Below are positions 56,185 to 64,000 of a DNA stretch of 64,000 nt, one piece after another (position 1 is the stretch's first letter; every line of letters begins with the position of its first letter). The translations under genes and the position numbers were made by a program. Origin of the DNA: Paramarasmius palmivorus (taxonomy: Eukaryota > Basidiomycota > Agaricomycetes > Agaricales > Marasmiaceae); NCBI GenBank assembly GCA_037176845.1, contig JAYKXP010000031.1:485665-549664 (forward strand). Reading direction: 5' to 3'. The notes below the pieces were generated by a model. The model made no database searches. It was not told the origin of the DNA and worked only from the letters and a program-made list of their open reading frames with translations.

Positions 56185-57933
56185 GTATAAACCAGTCAAC
56201 ATGCGATGACACTGGCCGCCAGACTCGAAAAAAAAAGCTCACCATGAAAGAGATTGCTCGAAGGAGGATGATGGCGTTGCTACTGGGCCTGCTTGTTATA
56301 TAGGCTTCCAGCAAATTACATACCAGAGAGCACCTTGTTCTGCTAAACGACGGGAATACCACGGTTAGGTGCTAGAGAACGGAACAAATATCCTTCGCCA
56401 ACAAATCGAGATCAAGTTACGACTCGGACGCTCCAGGTCAACAAAAGCACCACTAACCGTAGTCGACGCGGAAGAGAAGCCTTCGGAAAACCGATGGAAG
56501 TCATCCTAAACATCCGGGAAGCGATCCTTGTATAATTTACCGTTAACTTTGCCTCCTTTTCCCGCAAAATGACCGGTAATGCCAGCGCAGGCCGTCAACA
56601 AATCCCACATGAGCCAACAGATGCTACCAAAGGCGAAATGGAGAGTCACGCGCGATTGAAACGGAGGATTCGTCTACTTTGTCTAAAATTCCATTCTAGC
56701 AGCGAGAAGACATCGAGGTTCGCCTCAATCGACTTATCCAATTCCGGACTCAGGGCACCCTTGGCGTCTATCAGGGAAGCGGCGAAAGCGTACATCAGCA
56801 CAAGCGCTACAGGAGAAATACGCCACTTACCTGACATTTCAGGCTATCGGCTTCTCGGTGTCAGTATCCAAATTGAATACAAGACATGCAGCACCAGGGG
56901 GCACTTCTATACAGATAAACCGAAATGATCGAAAACCTGCTGACTTTCCAGGGAGCAAACAACGAGACCACCATAGCTACCTGTAGATTTCGAGCACTCT
57001 AGACAGTCTGAAAAGGTGCTCCGAGTCACCAACTGCGCAAAAAAGGGTCAACACGGTAATAATAATTACCATATATCTGAAGACGGTACACTCACCACAA
57101 ATTCGGTACGTCTACCAACTATTGTAATACTCGTGTTCTCTTCCCACAAGAGAATGAACGCGTCAGCACCTGAACCTTGAGCCACACACAGCGCAAAAAC
57201 CCATCGCCTTTCCCGAACAAGGTCCTGCAACCAATTCATTACCAATGCGGACTCGCATACAACCCAAACAAGAATCGCCTCTGGGTACTATAATGTACCG
57301 AAAAGCTGTCAATTACTTGGGAGAACGTGCTTCTTCCATCGATCTTCCAGTATAAATCATTTACTAAACCTTGCCGTTGCAACTGAAGCACGAAAACGAA
57401 CCATACACGCTGTCACTAGGAGGAGCAAGGAACCCGAATATGAATGATCACCGCCAAAGAGACACTCACTAGCACTGAAACCACAAATAGAATCTCTTTC
57501 TTGTTACGCTACCCTATCGGCATGCAAGTCAATAAGGCAAAGGCACAAAGAAGTTTCCACCGAAACGTCACAGAGGATTAGACGCTTATCTTCCCAGAAC
57601 AGATCAGCAGGTAATCATCCAACCGCGAGTGGGCGTTTTACTCATTACGCCACATACAGCTTTCGTTTAGGTATCCTGAGGTGTTCCATTCCTGCCACTA
57701 AATGCGGCATGGCGGATCATGCGATGCATACCTCCACCCCACAGCTCCAGGACCAATACCACAACATCGCACATGGTATCCCCACGAACCCCTTTGAATA
57801 CTGCGAGTCAGAAGTCACGATCACATCGGAGAATAGAACAAAGCACCGGAGTTCAAAAAAGGGCCGGAATTGTCGATCACCATAAATGCGGCTGTGTGAA
57901 CAAACGCCGTTAGAAGAATCTGGTCTCCTAGGT
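56185..57933. other. possible 5' exons of gene F and intergenic DNA
   Basis: A minus-strand segment near 56.65-56.84 kb (LIDAKGALSPELDKSIEANL) looks protein-like and could be an upstream exon of gene F, but copy A shows no matching piece. The remaining 1 kb before gene H has no supported feature. Confidence 0.3.
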
Positions 57934-58313
57934 ATGCAGTCAGGTAAGAGATCGCATCCCACATCATCACTCGGAAGAGCTGAAGGAAAACAGAAACGTT
58001 CACCATAGCCCAACGACTAAATAGTCTGAGTTTCCTTCAAAAGCAAGCCGTTCGTGCACTTGTAGAATACACGTTACTCCCGGGTATGTTGTTACTTCAG
58101 GAAGTCTGGCTAAACGCTGACTCTCCGTCTCAACCCGCAGACGCCTCTGACGCCGTGACGGAAATTCTAATCCAAACTACTTTCATGGACGACCTCGGCG
58201 AAGCGTTAAGGCAGGAGGAAACAGAGAATTCGTCAAGCGGAGACGACTTTGAAAGGATAGATAGCGAAGAAGGATGTACAGCCTCCGAATCAGATAGCGA
58301 CATGTCGGAATAA
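57934..58313 (+). CDS. small acidic protein H, copy B
   Basis: Exon 1 is 57934-57943 (MQS plus one base), exon 2 is 58009-58083 (AQRLNSLSFLQKQAVRALVE, then YTLLP), and exon 3 is 58141-58313 (DASDAVTEILIQTTFMDDLG, then an acidic serine-rich tail ending SDSDMSE). The 10- and 75-nt lengths of the first two exons are identical to copy A. The product is about 85 residues, with a helical N-terminal half and a tail rich in Glu, Asp and Ser. The Met-Ser-Glu ending is shared by both copies. The function is unknown. Confidence 0.8.
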
Positions 58314-58674
58314 CTCATCCCCGAATTTTGAAAGGGGTGCTTATCACACGTTATTACGTACACCAATTTTGTTTTCATTCTCGTTATTTTTACTTCACTG
58401 GCTTTCCTTTTCGACCACGTCGGGCGACACATGGCGTCCATCGAGGACACTGCACCCATGTAGCCAATGAACACCTCTAACGTGACCGACGACACTCACC
58501 AGGACAAGAAACGCACTCGACACCTTACAACGCAGGCGGAATGAGGTACACGATGAGACGAATACGCGTATTTCTAGACTCGGACACATACAGCTCATGA
58601 CTCATTACTCCATCACACCTTTCGTGCAACAAGCCATCCGCCATCCAGTCTCGCCGGGAAGCCAGATCCAATGT

Positions 58675-59393
58675 TTAAACTAAGACGAGCAGCTCCTCGA
58701 ACACTGTATAAGAAAACCAGTCAAATCGATTATCCGAATCCATGACACATGCACACTAACCTGCATTAGCGCTATGAATAAGCTGAAGGCCGTGGAGCAC
58801 GGGGACGCGTAAGAAGGTCGCCAAACCACCACGAAGCCAATTCAGAGTGTACGTGTCATACAATGTCGCCATAGGATCAATTTGAGCGTCCTGTTCAAAC
58901 ATAAGGTATCCTTCCAGCCTGACAGCCTCCACCGTCCAAAGCCGAGCAGTAGTAATAGAGGACAAGTCACGCTCGACGGCGCATTCACCCTCTGGACACT
59001 GCGCCAGTCCTGTAATGTAAGTCTGCATCGTATCTCCTTCGATGACGGACGCCAATGTGTCCAGGACAACCCTGACGTTGCGGCGAAACCGGTCCGTCAA
59101 CAAAGGAAGGGCTGGATATCTTTTCTGGAAATGAATCGGAAACTCCTAGTATACATTCTGAGTCATTCGACACTGTCAAGAAAAGAGCAACAGAAACTGA
59201 CTGCAAAGTTTCGAAGGAGAAACATTTCCAACTGACGTGCTCGAGCATTGGTCTCAGCACCACGAATGCTACCCAACAAGCCGTTGTCCAAGCGAGGATA
59301 GCCTTCCACCAATCGGCAAAAGAACTCCTGGTGTGCAGGAACGGAAACACGAGTAAGAAGGTGAAAATCGTCCTGAGAGAGAAAATGAGTCAT
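58675..59393 (-). CDS. conserved protein I, copy B
   Basis: Three exons encode about 200 residues. Exon 1 starts MTHFLSQDDFHLLTRVSVPA and includes HQEFFCRLVEGYPRLDN and RQLEMFLLRNFA. Exon 2 starts EFPIHFQKRYPALPLLTDRF and contains ITGLAQCPEGEC, LEGYLMFEQDAQIDPMATLY and TYTLNWLRGGL. A small third exon gives VFEELLVLV and a stop at 58675. Intron positions are as in copy A. Conservation is strongest in LTDRFRRN and PMATLYDTYTLNWLRGGL. No known domain was recognised. Confidence 0.8.
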
Positions 59394-59753
59394 AGCAAGC
59401 GAAGGTGCAATTCACCGACCCTGTACCTCTTTGGCTTGCACTTATATACCTCTACTCATGCTAACCCCGAAACAGGTCGGAAAGCTCACCAACGACGAAA
59501 TCGCACCGACCGCGAACCGGAAATACACCCGCTACTCGGAGGTCTGTCGTGGGCAGTGGCGCAAGCTGCATCTCAAACCGGTACACGAATCAAATCTATT
59601 TCTAACGAACAAGGAAAAGACAGCCCGTCCCGCCACTCCACAGGTACAAGAATCTGAACAACCCGACCGTCCACATAACCTCTAATCCATCACCGAAGGC
59701 ACTCTAGGGTACCATATCTAGAAAACCTCTCCGAAGGTCTAGCTCGGATGCAA

Positions 59754-60862
59754 CTAACGAACTAAAGCACCGCCTTCTTCATGAAAAATCCTTGACGAAT
59801 TCGTTCTCCTCCCTAAGAACGCCCCAGCATAAACCCAAAATGCATCTTCGAACGGCCGACGAGGGACCACGTGCGTGAGATTGCACAAGTAGTTCAATTC
59901 CAAAGGGCCTGAGTATACCAGCAGCAACGGATTGCCGAATACTGGAATAAACAGCCTCGGATGGAAGGTGAACCCAACGTAGAGCTTGTGGCATGCAAAT
60001 TGACCTTCACCACGTAATAAGGCCACGACCGAGCACTGTGTAGGAGGCACAATTCGACGAAGAAAATGCTGAACATTGTCGACCCACTCGTGTCCACACA
60101 GCGCTACGGCCACCTCGACCACGGTGTCGATATGAGTGAAATCAAAGGACAATCCTTCATCCGGTACGCCCCAGACACACTGGACACACAGGCGCCTCAA
60201 AACAGGCCAGCAGTTCTGCATGGACGCAGGAGAGAGACGGCGGATCCTCGGTAATCGATACCTGACGTCGAAGGCCCGAAAACACTGCCGAAGACGAGCG
60301 TGCAACGAGATTGTCGCGTCCATGCTCATCAACACGTAGTGAGGAGCTTCCAGAGTATGTAGACGCGGAAAGATATTGGTACGCATCGCACTCACAACTT
60401 CAGGGTGAACACACGTGCTAAGGACCAACACCCGAACAGACGATGACACGGCCGCGAGCACCGCAGGAATGTCATACGAAAATCCAAAGGAATATGGAAG
60501 TTCCACGTCCAAAACTGGCGCTGCTGAAAAGTTGATGCAAAGAGACTCCACCAGTGAAGCTAGATGAGGGTTTCCTACAAGCGATACAGAAAGCCTCCGA
60601 AGTCTGTCGGGAGCTGTAATGGAAATCTTCCGGTACACTTCGGGCAGAAGCCTACAGACGCCAGATAAAAAAATTATCCCACAAAAAATAAGTCAACGCA
60701 CGACAAGAAAGATTATGCTACCCACTCGTAAGTATAGTCCCTCTGAAGCAGTAATACGGGCAGGAAAAGATCTCCTTCTAACATCGACTCCTCAACTACC
60801 GTCTTGAGAATGTCCACAACTAACTCGAAGGCGAGAGTTGGAGGCTCGCGACGCAGAGACAT
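59754..60862 (-). CDS. F-box-like protein J, copy B
   Basis: Exon 1 starts MSLRREPPTLAFELVVDILK at 60862 and ends LLLQRDYTYE. A phase-2 intron with a GTGGGT donor leads to LLPEVYRKISITAPDRLRRL. The LRR-like region has FPRLHTLEAPHYVLMSM, CWPVLRRLCVQCVW and CSVVALLRGEGQF, and the C-terminus has RPFEDAFWVYAGAFLG. The last residues, GGALVR, match GGTLVR of copy A. It is a probable ubiquitin-ligase adaptor by family, although the F-box itself is weak. Confidence 0.75.
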
Positions 60863-61233
60863 AACCAGGAAGCAACAATGAAAGGAAGATGCCCCCACAC
60901 CTAACCACTGCCAATTAATAAACAGCCCCCCATGCCTATCGACGCTAGCACGGAACACAACCCTCAGGGAGAGAAGAGGTAAAGGGAAAAGCCGTAATCA
61001 GATGCGATGCTGTCAGATCACGCACCTGTCCCAATTTAGCAGCGCTCCTCATTCCCGAATTTCGCGGTTCCCAAGTCTCTTACCATCCGAATTCAAATCC
61101 ACCGAGCTGCGGCAACCTCCCCATCTTGAATCTCGATATAGACATGTGGCTTAACTAACGGACCTCCAGGTACGCCCCTCGACGAACACAAGCACACAGG
61201 CCACTAACGCTGCTACTCCACCTTTCACCCACC
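60863..61233. other. divergent intergenic region between J (-) and third I copy (+)
   Basis: No gene is seen. It probably holds the promoters of both flanking genes, which point away from each other. Confidence 0.35.
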
Positions 61234-61755
61234 ATGTGCGACGACAATCAACCACAAAACACACCAACAGATATTGAATGGAACGCGTTCCTGGAAACAG
61301 CCGTACCGGTACACCAAGAGCTATTCAACAGAATCGTGCGACTTTATCCACGAACACAGTCAGGTCTGCTCGACAGCGCACAGGGTCCCGGAGGCCGAGT
61401 CCACCTGGAGACTGAGATGTATCTCCTGCGAAACATCGCCGTGAGTATGGAAATCACGATTATGCAGCATCTAACGCGCATAAATACATTACAGGAATTC
61501 CCTATCACAGTGCAACGCAATACACCACACACCCCGATGCTTACTGCTCGTTTTCGCGCCAATATACAACTCATTATCGACACTATCATTCCGTTACTTT
61601 CCCCAATCCAAAATTCTGAAGACGTCGTGACCTCCATAAGCTGCCCTCCACACGACGCCGCTCCGGAGGTAAACTTGGACCATATACCAACTCTCTATCT
61701 ATGGGCCGCGGAAATCGTGCGCCTTAGGTCACGCTTACTTCGCAGAGTGAAGTAA
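61234..61755 (+). CDS. truncated third member of family I
   Basis: Exon 1 (61234-61440) starts MCDDNQPQNTPTDIEWNAFL and includes AVPVHQELFNRIVRLYPR and ETEMYLLRNIA. The intron 61441-61494 starts GTGAGT, is phase 0 and sits at the same place as in copies A and B. Exon 2 starts EFPITVQRNTPHTPMLTARF and ends AAEIVRLRSRLLRRVK at 61755, giving 155 residues. It lacks the last 50-60 residues of the family, including the TLYDTYTLNWLRGG segment. It lies on the opposite strand to the other two. It may be functional or a decaying copy; the frame and intron are intact. Confidence 0.7.
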   Translation: MCDDNQPQNTPTDIEWNAFLETAVPVHQELFNRIVRLYPRTQSGLLDSAQGPGGRVHLETEMYLLRNIAVSMEITIMQHLTRINTLQEFPITVQRNTPHTPMLTARFRANIQLIIDTIIPLLSPIQNSEDVVTSISCPPHDAAPEVNLDHIPTLYLWAAEIVRLRSRLLRRVK

Positions 61756-64000
61756 AATATAGTACAGACAAGGATCCAGGTGCATCAACACCGAGACTCT
61801 GTGTGTTTAACAAGAACAAGGAATCAGAAAAGATACACTACTGCACTACCAATCAATCTTATGGCATCAATTACATAAATCAATTCGACCTCGCTGACCT
61901 TGTAAGCCAACACTATTTGGCAAGAGATAAACACAATAGACGCTCATAATCACACACAATACTGAAATAGTAACACCATAGCTACATCTGTCACCCAAAC
62001 TCAGTAAAATAACACACTTACTTCCTAGCACCTTCAGTAACTAGTTTGCTGAAAAACAAGCAGAGTTTGTCCGATCCATTTTTCATATATAGCCAACAGA
62101 ACATTGAATATCAGTTACCACAACACACATACAGCCCCTACATACATCAACACACAAATCCCTCAACGCCCGTCGAAGCTCGACGTTCAAACCTTACGCC
62201 AACGCTGCATCACAATACAATTGACTAACACACGGCGTTTTGCGTCTGCCGCTTTCCTCTCGTACTAACAATACATAAGCATTAAAGCAAGCACAACTTC
62301 GAGAAAAACTCACCGTATGGAGATCATGAGGAGGATCCATATGAACATTGTCGGATACAAGGAAAGCAGAACCAAACGCTTGAATTCTGGGAATGCGCCC
62401 ACACTTCCCCAGTTCAAACTACTGAGAACATGCCAATCCCGAGTTCTTTCCACTCGATCCGACTTCAGCGCTCAAGAAGCCCTCCCCTATATTCCTTCTG
62501 CACATCCAATACGAGATAGATATTCTGCATCCAATCAATTCAATATACACACAAAAAGAACCCAGTAAATAACATCTCTCGCGCTCAAAAAAGATCCCAT
62601 TAAAGGGAGAGAGTAAGAAATATAAAGACGCAAATTACTTACAATACCAGAACGTAAAACACTCCTGTCCATAACACTGACCCGAACGCAGTCAAAGTTG
62701 AAGTATCAACAGTTGCGCTGAGCGCAAATATCCTAGTAAATAACGCTCGATGTGCACCATCAACTAGACCAGGGACATCGAAGTGCAATCCCTTCTTTGA
62801 CGACAAGAACGGTAACCAACTCCGACGACGCCCACCTAATTAGGTGAATAAAGTGAGCCACGTGTTCCTCAACAACTGGCCAATTGCTAAAGTCCTTCCC
62901 GATGTCATGTTCTATAATCGCCACAGATAATTACGTCACCGACCATGCCAGAGACTTTCCATCAGGTCAGTACATAATGGGAGGTACATGATCGTTCAAG
63001 ACACCTTTCCATGATAGAGACAAAACACCGGCACAAAACGAGCGTACAATTTATAACCTACACGCTCTACGCTACCCCATAGAGACTTTCATGGAACAAA
63101 CGAAATGAAACAAGACGGAATAAACACGGTCAGTTCCACCGAGAATTGACAACTCCGAACAAAGAATGTCCTTTCCTTTCTACATCACGCGCCAACGATA
63201 CGCCCAAGGTTGCCCTCACAACGCCCACACCCAAACAAAAGTTCCCCATTAAACTTAAGTCCACACAAACCCTAACTGCAACCCAATCTGTCACTTCTTC
63301 CGCAAATGCAGTTGGAACACCCCCATTTTCACGCTAATCCTTCAGACAGCTGCGACAACGCGATGCCTGCTGTAAAGATCGAAAGACCCTCTTTTGCTCA
63401 CTTACACCAAACTCCCTTGTACGAGCGAAAGCAAGCATTTCACCAGAAAATCCGAATGCACAATGCCACAGTAACAACCTTCGACAAAAAACACAGGTAC
63501 CCATCAATACACTGAATACAGATCAACAGCTAACAGCAGACCATTGAAACTGAGTAGAAACAAAAACCCTGTAAACCCAACCTAAAACCTGGACACGTGC
63601 AGACTCGATTATCCGACTGAGCCACACCAAAGCACTATGAAATAAAAAGGATATCTGATCCCCCATCTATTCTGCTGTCGTGACATAATCAAAATACAAC
63701 AACCGAAAACCAAACTCTATACATACCAATTAGCTAAGACACAAATAAGAGAAATGGTAATATACATGTAAAGCGTGACAAAAACATTTCACAGCAATAT
63801 AAGGTAACCAATATATACAACAAACCGAATAAAGACAGGAGTATACAAGTTCCGTGCGCTGCTAGATAGAAAACTGGAACTCAGTACAGTATACGCTTGA
63901 CAAGCCATAATACACCAAAATGACAGCCTTCTGCCTGAAACAGAGATCCCACCACACTGGTTCTCTCCATCGCATCACCGTGGGAGCTGCAGGGAAATCG
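61756..64000. other. gene-poor tail
   Basis: This AT-richer stretch has few open frames longer than 60 codons and no paralogs of the block genes. The plus strand at 63146-63515 has two overlapping frames with a disordered, basic composition (for example PKQKFPIKLKSTQTL and LHQTPLYERKQAFHQKIRMH), ending near a CACAG/GTACC donor-like site. This could be part of an unrecognised gene. Confidence 0.35.
63146..63515 (+). CDS. possible exon of an unknown disordered protein
   Basis: MTTPNKECPFLSTSRANDTP opens a Thr/Pro/Lys-rich frame to 63337. A second frame from 63306 carries PSFAHLHQTPLYERKQAFHQ and ends shortly after a possible GTACCC donor. The two frames do not join in phase with an obvious intron. 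It has no relative in the window. The call rests only on composition and length. Confidence 0.2.

Larger units (their letters stand above)
41388..60862. repeat. segmental duplication block B
   Basis: This is the partner of block A (597-18808) in the same orientation. It carries JmjC-like, CD, E, F, H, I and J paralogs in the same order. It has an additional F-box/nucleotidyltransferase-like gene between the first two members, and no K gene between H and I, where only about 360 nt separate the two. A divergent short copy of gene I follows immediately outside, at 61234. Confidence 0.85.

Noticed and set aside
63540..63640. tRNA-like stretch on the minus strand with a GTGGCTCAGTCGG D-arm resemblance
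   Set aside because: No B-box-like T-arm and no stable anticodon stem could be formed.

Overview
The window looks like nuclear DNA of a mushroom-forming basidiomycete (Agaricomycetes). Genes are packed on both strands and interrupted by many short GT-AG introns, some only about 35 nt long. The protein families are typical of that group: a TET/JBP-like dioxygenase, degenerate JmjC-like proteins, F-box-like proteins of about 320-365 aa, an F-box protein with a nucleotidyltransferase-like domain, a BTB protein and a MYND-finger protein. No rRNA, convincing tRNA, CRISPR array or bacterial-type operon was seen. Most gene models here are manual splices, checked where possible by comparing two paralogous copies.

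Layout. (1) 597-18808 is block A: JmjC-like gene (-), disordered nuclear-type protein (-), conserved protein E (+), protein F (-), small acidic protein H (+), F-box-like K (+), protein I (-), F-box-like J (-). (2) 19.1-29.1 kb is a unique segment with a BTB gene, a MITE-like inverted-repeat patch, a divergent third H-like gene, two more F-box-like genes and a MYND gene. (3) 29.6-37.8 kb is a Helitron with one uninterrupted Rep/Pif1-helicase reading frame of up to 2702 codons and a C-terminal cysteine-protease-like domain. A CCGAC minisatellite follows at 38.0-38.6 kb. (4) 38.9-40.8 kb is a complete-looking TET/JBP-like gene. (5) 41388-60862 is block B, which repeats block A with the same genes in the same order and orientation, except that it gains an F-box/nucleotidyltransferase gene and lacks K. 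(6) 61.2-61.8 kb is a short, C-terminally truncated third copy of gene I. The rest to 64 kb looks almost gene-free.

How the parts fit together. The two blocks are an old duplication: exons and intron positions are recognisable between copies, while introns and intergenic DNA have drifted beyond what can be aligned by eye. Seven families of mostly unknown function kept order and strand, which is the most unusual feature here. Several predicted products point to nuclear or ubiquitin/SUMO roles: a JmjC fold without its metal ligands, a disordered protein with a SUMO-interaction-like motif and basic patches, F-box-like and BTB proteins, and a TET/JBP-like dioxygenase nearby. A shared function is inference only.
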